From contig NZ_BCQW01000015.1 in the NCBI RefSeq assembly GCF_001552275.1, positions 1 to 64,000 on the forward strand: 64,000 nt of DNA, given 5' to 3'. Each line of letters starts with the position of its first letter. Position 1 is the first letter of the stretch. This stretch comes from Amphibacillus sediminis NBRC 103570 (GTDB taxonomy: Bacteria; Bacillota; Bacilli; Bacillales; Amphibacillaceae). Position numbers and translations under genes: made by a program. Shown piece by piece: positions 28,472 through 36,894 of this stretch. The notes beneath the pieces were generated by a model. It had not been told where the DNA came from and ran no database searches. It was given only the letters and a program-made list of their open reading frames with translations.

Positions 28472-29986
28472 CTATTGCGTAGCAAGCTCCATAATTTTTT
28501 CCTGATCCGCTCTTTCCGCAGACAGCTCGCCTTTGATCTCTCCTTCTGCCATAACATAGACACGGTCACTCATACCGAGTACTTCGCCTAATTCCGAAGA
28601 AATCATAATAATACTCATTCCTTTATCAATTAACTCATTCATGACAGTATAAATCTCAAATTTGGCGCCCACATCAATTCCGCGTGTCGGTTCATCTAAA
28701 ATGAGAATATTCGGCCCAACAAAAAGCCATTTCCCTAATGATACCTTCTGTTGATTTCCTCCACTTAGCTTTCCTACTAACTGTTCTATCGAGGACGCTT
28801 TAATATGGAGTGCCTGTTTATAATGCTCTGCGACTTTAATCTCCTCGTTGTCATTAATAATGCCTTTATTGGAAATGCCAGTTAGCTTCGCGGCTGAAAC
28901 ATTTTGCGTAATATCCTGTAATAAAAACAAACCGTTTCCTTTTCGGTCCTCTGTGACATAGGCTATCCCAGCTTCAATTGCATCACTTGTATGTTTAAAG
29001 GTCTGCGGTTGTCCATTTAACACTAGATCACCTTGCAATTTGTAGTTTTTTGGATTGCCAAAAATACTAAGGGCCAGCTCTGTTCGACCAGAACCCATTA
29101 GTCCAGCAAGACCGATTATTTCACCTTTTCTAACATATAAGTCTGCTTTTTTGACTACAGCACGGCCAAGCTGAGGATCATAGGCGGACCAATTGTGTAG
29201 CTCTAATACTCTATCGCCGATATTCTTCTCTGGTCGCTTTGGATAGATATCACTTATTTCACGCCCAACCATATGTTTAATAATTGTGCGTTCTTCAATT
29301 TCGTCTTTTTCTAAGGTACAAATGGTTTGACCATCACGAAGAATTGTTGCTTTATCGGCAATGGCTACCACCTCTTTAAGCTTATGTGAAATCATAATAC
29401 ACGTTATGCCTTGTTGCTTTAGCTGCTTAATTAATTCTAATAAATTCTCACTATCGTCCTCGTTAAGGGCTGCTGTTGGTTCATCTAAAATCAGCAGTTT
29501 AACATGTTTACTTAAAGCTTTAGCAATCTCAACAAGCTGCTGCTTACCCACACCTAAATCCTTAATTAAGGTTTCTGGATTTACCTTTAAGTTCACTTTA
29601 TCCAGCATTTCCTTTGCTTTAACAATCGTCTTATTCCAATTAATCACGCCATTCGCCTTCACCTCATTACCCATATAGATATTTTCATATACAGATAAAT
29701 CAGGAAATAGGGCAAGCTCTTGATAAATAATGGCTATGCCCGCGTCAACACTATCATTAATTTTATTAAATTGCTGTACTTTACCGTCATAAACAATATC
29801 ACCCTCATATTCACCATAACGATACACGCCACTTAAGACCTTCATCAATGTTGATTTACCGGCTCCATTCTCACCGATTAAACAATGAATTTCGCCTCTT
29901 TCAACTTTGAAATTGACTTGACTTAAGGCCTTTACACCAGGGAACGTTTTGGTAATATTGTGCATTTCAAGAATATAATCAACCAT
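28472..29986 (-). CDS. Sugar ABC transporter ATPase, XylG type
   Basis: A 504-aa tandem ABC ATPase. The first half has GENGAGKSTLMKVLSG, LGVGKQQLVEIAKAL and LLILDEPTAAL; the second has GLMGSGRTELALS (degenerate Walker A), LSGGNQQKVSLGKWL and ILILDEPTRGIDVG. This arrangement is typical of the ribose/xylose/galactose family (CUT2). GGGAGGACA lies before the ATG. It pairs with the permease that follows after about 14 bases. Confidence 0.95.
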   Translation of the reverse strand: MVDYILEMHNITKTFPGVKALSQVNFKVERGEIHCLIGENGAGKSTLMKVLSGVYRYGEYEGDIVYDGKVQQFNKINDSVDAGIAIIYQELALFPDLSVYENIYMGNEVKANGVINWNKTIVKAKEMLDKVNLKVNPETLIKDLGVGKQQLVEIAKALSKHVKLLILDEPTAALNEDDSENLLELIKQLKQQGITCIMISHKLKEVVAIADKATILRDGQTICTLEKDEIEERTIIKHMVGREISDIYPKRPEKNIGDRVLELHNWSAYDPQLGRAVVKKADLYVRKGEIIGLAGLMGSGRTELALSIFGNPKNYKLQGDLVLNGQPQTFKHTSDAIEAGIAYVTEDRKGNGLFLLQDITQNVSAAKLTGISNKGIINDNEEIKVAEHYKQALHIKASSIEQLVGKLSGGNQQKVSLGKWLFVGPNILILDEPTRGIDVGAKFEIYTVMNELIDKGMSIIMISSELGEVLGMSDRVYVMAEGEIKGELSAERADQEKIMELATQ

Positions 29987-30012
29987 TGTCCTCCCACCTT
30001 TACTACTTACAA

Positions 30013-30191
30013 ATCAAATGCGCCTTGGCGTATTTGCCTCCAGATTTTATCGAGCGAAGCTTGATAAAATCTGTGGCATCCGCCGGAGACTTTAACTTGT
30101 TCAACCGGGGTTTGTACCCCAGTGAATGGTATACAAATAGGCATTCTCTCACCACTTATAAAATGGGAGACTTCTACTAATTGAAGTTAAA
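30013..30191 (+). repeat. Family A repeat, copy 3 (well preserved)
   Basis: ATCAAATGCGCCTTGGCG to ACTAATTGAAGTTAAAA, with TTTATCGAGCGAAGCTTGATAAA, CTGTGGCATCCGCCGGAG and the hairpin of AACCGGGGTT and ACCCCAGTGAA. It is inserted between the binding-protein gene and the ATPase gene of one transport operon. Confidence 0.9.
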
Positions 30192-30325
30192 ATCTGTGTT
30201 CAAATTATCGAATGCGGCGATGGGTTGAGCAACAGAGCGTATGTATGAGCTACGCAATTAGCACAACCCAGCCAACAATGGGATGTGTCGCACACCATTC
30301 GGAAATTTTCAAACAAGATCTTAAA
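30192..30325. other. Imperfect inverted-repeat segment in the operon spacer
   Basis: CGAATGCGGCGATGGGTTG and its partial complement CAACCCAGCC...CACACCATTCGG enclose about 70 bases. The function is unknown; it could be an mRNA stabiliser or another small element. Confidence 0.35.
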
Positions 30326-30362
30326 GGACGAAACAGTGATAGTTAACTATCACCATTTCGCC
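30326..30362 (-). terminator. Attenuator-like hairpin after the binding-protein gene
   Basis: GGCGAAA, GTGATAGTTAACTATCAC and TTTCGTCC form a long stem followed only by TTTAAG. Partial termination here would give more binding protein than ATPase and permease, a usual pattern in such operons. Confidence 0.65.
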
Positions 30363-30369
30363 TCACGTT

Positions 30370-31548
30370 TTATTCCAGACCAGTAAAGTCACTTGCCTCA
30401 TAGTAACCAGAATCAATTAATTCTGCCTGTACATTGGCTTGATCAACCACGATAACCTCTGACTGCATCGCTTCAACATCTTTGGCACCGTTATCATAAC
30501 TTCCTGTTGTTTCTGGTGTATCACCATCTAGGATCGTGACAGCCATGCCCATTGCATCCTCAACGAGACGACGGACATCCTTAAACACTGTCATTGATTG
30601 TTTTCCATCAATAATATATTGAATAGAGGCCATCTCCGCATCCTGCCCTGTGATAACAAAGCTAGTGACATCACTATCTGTTGCAAATGTATCAGCGATT
30701 GAACGTGCTGTTCCATCATTTGGCGCTAAAATTGCCACGTCGCCTTTTAACTCGTCACCAGCTGCTGTTAAGTGCGTTTGTGCTTTATTGATCGCTTCAT
30801 TAGGATCCCAGTTGGTCGTAATTTGACCAAGAATACGTCCCATTTCATCACGTGATAATTCTGGACTGTCCGCTAACGCTTCAGCTTCACTGGAATTGGC
30901 AATGACAAATGTACCATCAGCAATCTTTGGCTGTAGCACAGACCAGGCTCCTTCAAAGAATAAGAAGGCATTGTTATCGGATGCTGCACCTGCATATAGA
31001 TAGAGTGGTATACCTGTACCTTCTACATTGTCGATTAAGTACTGTCCTTGCGCTGCTCCTACAGCAACACTATCAAAAGTGACATAATAATCAACCGCAT
31101 CTGAATTGGTAATTAAACGATCATAGGCAATAACCGTAATCCCCTCTGCTGCTGCAGCCTCTGCTGCTGCACCTGCCGCATCCCCATCATGTGGGCTAAT
31201 TATTAAAACATCAATCCCTTTACTAACTAAAGTCTGAACATTTTGTAACTCATTAGCTGAAGAGCCTTGGCTAAACAAAATCTCTGTCGTGTAGTCAGAA
31301 TCGGCTAATGCATCTTTAAAACGTTGTTCATCCTGAACCCATCGAGGCTCATCACGGGTAGGTAAAACAATCCCAACATCAAGGCCACCTTCACTGCTTT
31401 CATCTCCTGGATCAGCTGTAACCTCCTCTGATTCATCAAGATCAGTGTTTGAATCATCACCATCCGTATTATTTGCACAGCCAACCAACATAAGAGCAAA
31501 TAAGGCAACTAATCCTAATAACCAAAGTGTTTTATTCTTTTTAACCAT
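30370..31548 (-). CDS. Sugar-binding lipoprotein of the ABC transporter, XylF/ChvE type
   Basis: About 392 aa. The lipoprotein signal peptide ends at Cys24 (LMLVGC), followed by an Asp/Glu/Ser-rich linker and a type 1 periplasmic-binding fold (VGIVLPTRDEPRWVQDE, VLIISPHDGDA, VIAYDRLITNSD, AILAPNDGTA, ITGQDAE). It heads the operon with the ATPase and permease. The ATG at 31548 has AAAGGGGAAG before it; the upstream ATG at 31578 does not give a better signal peptide. A cre site overlaps its promoter. Confidence 0.93.
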   Translation of the reverse strand: MVKKNKTLWLLGLVALFALMLVGCANNTDGDDSNTDLDESEEVTADPGDESSEGGLDVGIVLPTRDEPRWVQDEQRFKDALADSDYTTEILFSQGSSANELQNVQTLVSKGIDVLIISPHDGDAAGAAAEAAAAEGITVIAYDRLITNSDAVDYYVTFDSVAVGAAQGQYLIDNVEGTGIPLYLYAGAASDNNAFLFFEGAWSVLQPKIADGTFVIANSSEAEALADSPELSRDEMGRILGQITTNWDPNEAINKAQTHLTAAGDELKGDVAILAPNDGTARSIADTFATDSDVTSFVITGQDAEMASIQYIIDGKQSMTVFKDVRRLVEDAMGMAVTILDGDTPETTGSYDNGAKDVEAMQSEVIVVDQANVQAELIDSGYYEASDFTGLE

Positions 31549-31605
31549 AAAAATGACTTCCCCTTTCTCTTTAAACAAGTTTTTCTTTCTCTTTAAGTAT
31601 AGGGG

Positions 31606-31634
31606 GGTATATTTAATTTTGTAAGCGTATTCAA
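31606..31634 (-). promoter_or_regulatory. Promoter with overlapping cre site for the sugar ABC operon
   Basis: Minus strand TTGAAT (31629-31634), 17 bases, TATACC (31606-31611). TGAATACGCTTACA (31620-31633) fits the CcpA cre consensus with one mismatch and covers the -35 box, which predicts carbon catabolite repression. Confidence 0.7.
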
Positions 31635-31639
31635 TAGTG

Positions 31640-32235
31640 ATTTTTTAACTTGTTCTGTATTTTTTTTAGGTGGATTAAAAGTATGACTTGACTTTCAGTT
31701 TCTTGTCTTTCGGGTCAAGCAAGGAATATTTTAACGATAGAGAGGAAAAAGGTTTAAGTAACAAGCAGGTCAAGGTTGGATTTGAAGCATTAGGATCTTA
31801 AATCCTTGTAATTGAGCAAGTAACATTAGTTTTATCTAAGCCTTTGTTGTAAGCTTTTTTGTGTAATAACCCTTTTACTTTCTTTAGGATTTTTTATATT
31901 TATGGGGACAATCCATTTATCAAATAATGTTTTTAGAGTATGTTTGTCCATATGTGGTATCCTTTATTTTGGATTTGGACAGGGAAGCACCTGTACTGCC
32001 ATTATAAAGAATTTTTTAGTGTATGAACCGTGAGTTTCAGATAATTAATATTACTAATCTCCCGAATAAATCAATAATATAAAATGTAAGAAAATGTATT
32101 AATTTTCACTAAACATATTGGTAAATGAGTCGATATTACAAATATAGGAATTAAAAATTCATTAGGAGGTTTTACTTACCAAACTACCTCTATCAACGCT
32201 CCTTGGAATACAATGAGCGCTTGGATGAATTTTAG
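31640..32235. other. AT-rich intergenic region
   Basis: About 600 bases with no supported gene. A short inverted repeat TGTCCA...TGGACA lies near 31945-31982. I see nothing else to annotate. Confidence 0.4.
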
Positions 32236-32479
32236 ATAAAATGAAACTTCATTCAGTGGGGGGTTCAACGCATAGGATGTGCTCGTGCAGACGTTGAGAC
32301 ACGACGCAGCGAACTTAGTCAGCTTCCTCTCTCCCCAACTGAACGTTAAGTTGAACCAATCGGGCCTTTACTGGCTGTTGGATCTCCCACTTAGACCCTT
32401 ATTTCCTGAAGTGGGAGTCTTACAAAAGCCCTTCGATGGGGCGAGTAATCGCAGCCCCAGCCAGTTACACTGCAATAAA
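32236..32479 (-). repeat. Family B repeat, copy 6
   Basis: Nearly full length, reverse orientation: ATAAAATGAAACTTCATTCAGTG to CCAGTTACACTGCAATAAA. Its left end abuts the ribosome site of the following gene by about 10 bases, so it supplies the whole 5' region of that gene. Confidence 0.88.
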
Positions 32480-32504
32480 ATAAGCATACAGGAGCATGTA
32501 GACT

Positions 32505-32987
32505 ATGAATATTAATCGCACAGCTTCAATTTCGTCATATACCTTTGCTGCTAAACGGTCAGTAAGAGACTTAGAAACGGAAGAGCAATTTAGTAAAGAA
32601 ATTAATGAAAAGAAAGCTGCACCCTTAACGGCAGAGAATAGCTCAAATATATGGCAAGAGCTTGCACAAAAATACGATGTTACTCATACTACCTTTGATA
32701 ACTTAAAAGAAATGAGTACATTGCTATATGAATCAGGAGAAATTTCCCTTAAGGAACATGCTGTCTTAACTTTCGATTTTGACAGAGCAACCGAATCAAT
32801 ACAAATGGAAGCAGCCGGCGTTCCAGCTCAGTTTACAATGCACACCACAAAAACTGATTCAGCTGGAAATAGAAACTGGATAGAAGAGTTTCAAGGCAGA
32901 TCAGATAGGGCCTTTAAGCACGGCAACCTAATTGGATATCATACATATCATGGTGTGATCAGTATTTTACAGAGGTTACAACCATAA
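32505..32987 (+). CDS. Conserved-looking protein of unknown function (160 aa)
   Basis: I do not recognise the family with certainty. The start has CAGGAGC nine bases before it. The protein is soluble and acidic to neutral, with no signal peptide or membrane helix. Visible features are a charged helical N terminus (VRDLETEEQFSKEINEK), SSNIWQELAQKYDVTHTTFDNL in the centre, and a Trp/aromatic-rich C-terminal part. Its layout reminds me of small Bacillaceae proteins encoded near motility or surface genes, but that is weak. It stands alone with its own terminator; the promoter would have to lie inside the family B repeat just upstream. Confidence 0.7.
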   Translation: MNINRTASISSYTFAAKRSVRDLETEEQFSKEINEKKAAPLTAENSSNIWQELAQKYDVTHTTFDNLKEMSTLLYESGEISLKEHAVLTFDFDRATESIQMEAAGVPAQFTMHTTKTDSAGNRNWIEEFQGRSDRAFKHGNLIGYHTYHGVISILQRLQP

Positions 32988-32995
32988 ATCATTAT

Positions 32996-33045
32996 AAAAA
33001 GTCGCGGATTCAGTTTGAAGAAAAATGAATCCACGGCTTTTCTAA
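32996..33045 (+). terminator. Terminator of the unknown 160-aa gene
   Basis: Stem AAAAGTCG-GGATTCA / TGAATCC-CGGCTTTT with a 13-base loop and a following T-rich tail. Confidence 0.85.
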
Positions 33046-33534
33046 ATCTATATAATATTTCTGCTAGTCTCTCAGGCTCCATGTCATGCCTTCACATATT
33101 TATTGAAATAAGCTTCAGAACACTAAAAGAAAATTAGCTTATTTGTGTCATAAGTATTGACGTAGATCCATTATGCACTAATTTTCAAATTATTTATCAA
33201 ATAAATGTATAGGTATCATTGTTAAATTGGAAAAAACAATTAGGTAATACAAGTATACTTAATCCAGTAGGCAATAACCTAGAAGTTAATTCTACTTTGG
33301 TTATCAATACTTTAGAAGTCATTGCTTACTAAAGAAATCGTAAAATAATCCTCATCATTTAGATGCGGGTTATTTTTCTATCTCTCATAGCCCTTCTTCA
33401 TGTACTTTCTCTATTGTTCTTTTGATTCAAATTTATTACTTTAGACACCTTCCTTCAGGGTAATGCACTAATAAAAATTAATGCATATATTACTATAAAT
33501 TTCGATAACATCTTTGTACCATAATACAGAGAAC
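33046..33534. other. Intergenic region with a stray terminator-like hairpin
   Basis: No supported gene. AATAATCC...GGGTTATTTTT at about 33343-33378 looks like a terminator left from a lost gene. A short frame ending at 33330 gives no recognisable product. Confidence 0.4.
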
Positions 33535-33618
33535 CATTTTAACTTACTGGTATTACTTGCATTAGAAACAGATATGCGCTGCGGAGAACTACTTGCAACA
33601 TGTCATCGATTTGAATGA
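33535..33618 (+). pseudogene. Short remnant of a tyrosine integrase
   Basis: Translation gives LLVLLALETDMRCGELLATCHRFE before a stop; this matches the first arginine box of phage-type integrases (LALETGMRRGELLAL). Only this motif is left, so an element was once inserted in this interval and has been deleted. Confidence 0.6.
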
Positions 33619-33698
33619 CTTTAGTGGTGTTCTATTTGTTTTTTTGATATAAATAAGACAAGACAAAACATATACGATCTTGCTAATGAGGTGAGCCT

Positions 33699-34463
33699 AT
33701 GAAGGTGGGACATTGTGGTTATTCTTTTCATACTAACGGTTATGATGAAACAAGAAAGCAAGGCTTTGATTCCTTTTTAATTCGACTTCAAACCGAAGGG
33801 CATGCCGAAGCCATGCTAAATCAGCAAAGCTATTCGTTGGATAAAGGCGATATGATTATTGTGCCCGCTCACCATCGCTATCAATTAAAAATTGAGCCCA
33901 ATCAGTTAAGTGGCGATTTCCACTTATTTGGTGAAGGGAAATGGCTCGACAACTGGTGGGAGAATCTATCCAAGCCATTTCATGTAAAAATTAGTAATAT
34001 CGAACAAGTCACGACATTGTGCAATTTTTTAGCAACTGAAATGAGACGACCCTCATCAGAGCAAAGTCAAGAGCTAATGGAGCATTTTTTTAAAAGTATT
34101 TGCTTACTTATCCAACAAGAAATGGTCGCACGATCAGCAAAAAAACGACCATTTGTCGTTACACGTATGATGCGCTATATCGAAGCACACGCTTTAGGTC
34201 CGTTAACCATCCAAGAAGTAGCTGAAGATGTAGAACTGAGTGTTTCACGGGCTGTTCATTTATTTAAAGAACATACTAATCAAACAATGATAGCCTATGC
34301 ACAACATATCCGTTTAACAGCAGCTATCAACCAAATGAAATATACGAATATGACATTAGAGCGTATCGCAGAAAATTGTGGATTTGGAAACTATCCGTAC
34401 TTTCATCGTGTATTTAAAAAAAATTATGGGGAAGCGCCGGGCAGATATAGACGATTAAATTAA
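33699..34463 (+). CDS. AraC family transcriptional regulator
   Basis: A 254-aa regulator with an N-terminal cupin-like sensing domain (residues 1-100; YSLDKGDMIIVPAHHRYQL) and a C-terminal pair of AraC helix-turn-helices (residues 155-254; LTIQEVAEDVELSVSRAVHLFKEHTN and ERIAENCGFGNYPYFHRVFKK). GAGGTGAGCCT precedes the ATG. There is no adjacent target operon: it is monocistronic with its own terminator. Regulators with this layout usually sense a sugar; the ligand is unknown. Confidence 0.9.
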   Translation: MKVGHCGYSFHTNGYDETRKQGFDSFLIRLQTEGHAEAMLNQQSYSLDKGDMIIVPAHHRYQLKIEPNQLSGDFHLFGEGKWLDNWWENLSKPFHVKISNIEQVTTLCNFLATEMRRPSSEQSQELMEHFFKSICLLIQQEMVARSAKKRPFVVTRMMRYIEAHALGPLTIQEVAEDVELSVSRAVHLFKEHTNQTMIAYAQHIRLTAAINQMKYTNMTLERIAENCGFGNYPYFHRVFKKNYGEAPGRYRRLN

Positions 34464-34485
34464 GTGAATAAGTATTCTTACGAAT

Positions 34486-34523
34486 AGATTCTAAGAAAAT
34501 ACCATCACAGAATCTTATTTTTC
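34486..34523 (+). terminator. Terminator of the AraC regulator gene
   Basis: AGATTCT / AGAATCT stem (34486-34515) followed by TATTTTT. Confidence 0.7.
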
Positions 34524-34584
34524 TGACCTTTTCACGTTCTGAATAGCTATACCGTCGAAATTATCTATTTGTCGGAATCGCACC

Positions 34585-34757
34585 TATCAAAGTATTTGTG
34601 TCCAGCTTTTATCGAGCAAAGCACGATAAATCTCCGCTAAAAATCTGTGGCAACCTTCGGCGTCTTTAACTTTTTATTCATCCTGGGTTGAACCCTCACC
34701 AAATGGTATACAGCTATGTACTCCTCTCACCACATAGACTTTGCTAAATGAAGTTAA
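34585..34757 (+). repeat. Family A repeat, copy 4 (diverged)
   Basis: TATCAAAGTATTTGTGTCC to GCTAAATGAAGTTAA, keeping ATCGAGCAAAGCACGATAAA and AATCTGTGGCAACC. The hairpin partners have drifted. Confidence 0.75.
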
Positions 34758-34790
34758 GCTTTACCTTCACGATCATTTAATAATTTTTTG

Positions 34791-35456
34791 CTAAAAAACA
34801 GCTTCTGTCTGTAGTAGCGCCTCTGGAATGATCCCTAATTGTTTACACTTATCCAATACTTCGCTTCGACTTGCTACCCCTAGCTTATCGAAAATGCTAG
34901 TTAAATAGCGTTCAACATTTCGCTTACTCATATGAAGCTGGTAGGCAATTTGTTCGGTACTTAATAAGCACGCTAAATAGCAGATAATTTTAGATTCAAT
35001 TTCCGTCAAGTCTATATTATGACCATCCTCGGTAATTCGCACATCTTGCTTACGGAGTTGCGGTAGCAATGACTGAGGTAGCACCACTTCACCGTCTATT
35101 ACACACTCAATCGCTCGCATGAGCTGACGACTCGATGAGGATTTACTGATAAACGCTGTAAAGCCTAATTCAATAAAGAAATTAAAATGTTCCGTAAAGT
35201 CGTAATCTGTTAATAGAATGATGTTAGCTTGCGGATCGATATTTAATAATTCCAATGCGGTTTCAAGTCCTTGATGACTAGACCGATTAAGCGCAATCAA
35301 AAAGACATCAAAATTTTGATAGAGTTCCATCACTTCTTCCCTAAGACATGTTTTCCGGTAGGTCACATCAATAGTTGAATGATCTAAAATCATGTACTTC
35401 AGCCCAACACCTACACCCTCTTGATCATCTAGAATTAGCAGCTTTATTGCACTCAC
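34791..35456 (-). CDS. ComA-like LuxR-type regulator lacking the phospho-acceptor Asp
   Basis: A 221-aa protein with a receiver domain followed by a LuxR/NarL helix-turn-helix (residues 150-210). The C terminus (QLHMSKRNVERYLTSIFDKLGVASRSEV) closely resembles ComA of B. subtilis. The acidic pair Asp10-Asp11, Thr82 and a conserved Lys near 102 are kept, but the expected phosphorylation site is Ala55 (FDVFLIALN instead of ILMDLN). It should therefore be phosphorylation-independent. No histidine kinase is adjacent. It is divergent from an Rgg-family regulator gene, which may point to a shared cell-density circuit; that link is inference. Confidence 0.85.
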   Translation of the reverse strand: MSAIKLLILDDQEGVGVGLKYMILDHSTIDVTYRKTCLREEVMELYQNFDVFLIALNRSSHQGLETALELLNIDPQANIILLTDYDFTEHFNFFIELGFTAFISKSSSSRQLMRAIECVIDGEVVLPQSLLPQLRKQDVRITEDGHNIDLTEIESKIICYLACLLSTEQIAYQLHMSKRNVERYLTSIFDKLGVASRSEVLDKCKQLGIIPEALLQTEAVF

Positions 35457-35549
35457 CCCCGTTTATCACAGATAACCGTCCGTAAAGTTCCCTTCTCATA
35501 ATGAAGTGAGGAAATAGGACAGATAACAGACACTAATGTCCTTACTCAT

Positions 35550-35655
35550 TCAACTCACAATCAGTGGAAGAAGAGAGCTGACTAGAGCCGCCACGTTTGT
35601 GTTAACTTCTGCATGATCTACATCATGTAGGCATCACTCCACTGATTGAAGTTTC
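35550..35655 (+). repeat. Degenerate family B right-end fragment
   Basis: AGAGAGCTGACTAGAGCCGCC...CACTCCACTGATTGAAGTTTC aligns with the right hairpin of family B, with many changes. It lies in the divergent promoter region between the ComA-like and Rgg genes. Confidence 0.5.
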
Positions 35656-35821
35656 GTATTATGTGTTTAAAATCCTATTAAATTATGACTATCACACAAA
35701 CTATGAAAAAATAATTGAATCACTGTAAATTTACATCTTTTTTCTAACCAACTGCTTGAGTATTTAATTGCTGCCCTTTAAAATAAACTTAGTTGAAATG
35801 ATGCTAAAGAATGAGGATGAG

Positions 35822-36679
35822 ATGACTATGTCGCTAGGAGCAACGATCGCAAAAATTAGAAAGATGAAAAAAATTAAAATTAGACATATTTGTGGGGACA
35901 TGATTGATCCAGGCAATTATTGGCGTTTTGAAAAAGGACAAATCTCTGTATCTGCTGATACTTTCTACCAGATACTTAATAATCTAAATATATCATATGA
36001 AGAGTTTCATTATTTACACAATGAATCTGAACAAGATTTCTATACGATTTGGGGCAGAGAATTAATTCGCTATTATGGTACAAAGGATTTAGATGGATTA
36101 AAAGAAGTATCCAGTAAAGCCTTGAACGAGTATCAATTAACCAATCAAATCAAGTACCACCATCTTCATCTCTTAACTGAAATTTATCTAGCTGCAGTCA
36201 CACAAAAGAAAATAACTAAGAGGTTAATTTTACCAATTAAGAATTACTTAATTCAATGTGAAGAATGGGGTTACTATGAAGTCAGTCTTTTCAGCAATAC
36301 ATTATTTGCTTTCGGTGACTTGTCAACCATTTTAACCTTGTATAAAAAAGCGTACCGCACCTTTTCAAAAACGCAAAAACTCCATAAAACTACGCACGAG
36401 GAAACATTACTCTCAGTTAATGTTATTTGTTTATGCTTAGAGCATCAGGCCTTGACTGAAGCGAAGGAAATTAATCAAATGATTCAATCTCAAAAGACTG
36501 ATGAACGAGCAATGTTTTCACGTACTGTATTGCTCTGGTGTGACGGTTTAGTTGACAAGCTTGTCAATCGAAATGAGCAGGGACTAGATAAAATTGAAAG
36601 TAGCTTCACTATTATGGAAACACTTTCTATGACCCACATGCTGAAAATGTTCAAGGATTGGACCCAGCGATTACTGTAA
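35822..36679 (+). CDS. Rgg/RopB-family transcriptional regulator
   Basis: About 285 aa. An N-terminal helix-turn-helix (residues 5-65; LGATIAKIRKMKKIKIRHICGDMIDPGNYWRFEKG) is followed by an all-helical repeat domain (Rgg_C/TPR-like) of normal length. Rgg proteins bind short hydrophobic peptides imported by an oligopeptide permease and switch on adjacent genes. The ATG at 35822, five bases after GAGG, is preferred over the upstream in-frame ATG at 35768, which has no ribosome site. A strong terminator follows, and just past it is a nine-codon ORF with SHP-like sequence. Confidence 0.88.
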   Translation: MTMSLGATIAKIRKMKKIKIRHICGDMIDPGNYWRFEKGQISVSADTFYQILNNLNISYEEFHYLHNESEQDFYTIWGRELIRYYGTKDLDGLKEVSSKALNEYQLTNQIKYHHLHLLTEIYLAAVTQKKITKRLILPIKNYLIQCEEWGYYEVSLFSNTLFAFGDLSTILTLYKKAYRTFSKTQKLHKTTHEETLLSVNVICLCLEHQALTEAKEINQMIQSQKTDERAMFSRTVLLWCDGLVDKLVNRNEQGLDKIESSFTIMETLSMTHMLKMFKDWTQRLL

Positions 36680-36697
36680 ATAAACAGTGTTTTAATT

Positions 36698-36754
36698 AAA
36701 ACTCCTATTTGTTTTCTATTCTTAAAAAAAGAAAACAAATAGGAGGTTTTTTTT
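36698..36754 (+). terminator. Rgg terminator whose 3' arm carries a ribosome binding site
   Basis: AAAACTCCTATTTGTTTTC (36698-36716) pairs with GAAAACAAATAGGAGGTTTT (36731-36750), ending in eight T residues. The 3' arm contains AGGAGG (36741-36746), eight bases before the ATG of the small ORF. The same RNA could therefore end the rgg transcript and, when read through, hide or expose the peptide's ribosome site. Confidence 0.9.
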
Positions 36755-36784
36755 ATGCCTGAATGGATTATTGTTGGATTCTAA
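36755..36784 (+). CDS. Candidate leaderless signalling peptide MPEWIIVGF
   Basis: A nine-codon ORF, MPEWIIVGF, with a perfect AGGAGG at eight bases spacing, directly after the rgg terminator. Streptococcal SHP pheromones mature to short hydrophobic peptides starting with Glu or Asp (from memory, SHP144 starts EWVIVI and others end in IIVGG). The EWIIVGF segment fits that pattern closely. A leaderless Rgg-type signal is known: the RopB peptide SIP. Against it: the ORF is very short, it sits after a strong terminator and no own promoter is clear. A fortuitous ORF remains possible. Confidence 0.55.
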   Translation: MPEWIIVGF

Positions 36785-36894
36785 TCGGAAATTATAACTC
36801 TTTTATCCGTTTGGTTGTGGCGAGGCTGAGATTAATAGCTTCCAGTTGCCAAGAAAATCATCTTTGCCTATATCAGAATAACAATTCATTTATA

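Noticed and set aside
36490-36738. An 82-aa minus-strand frame opposite the end of rgg
   Set aside because: It is the antisense shadow of rgg, starts within the terminator hairpin and has no supporting features.
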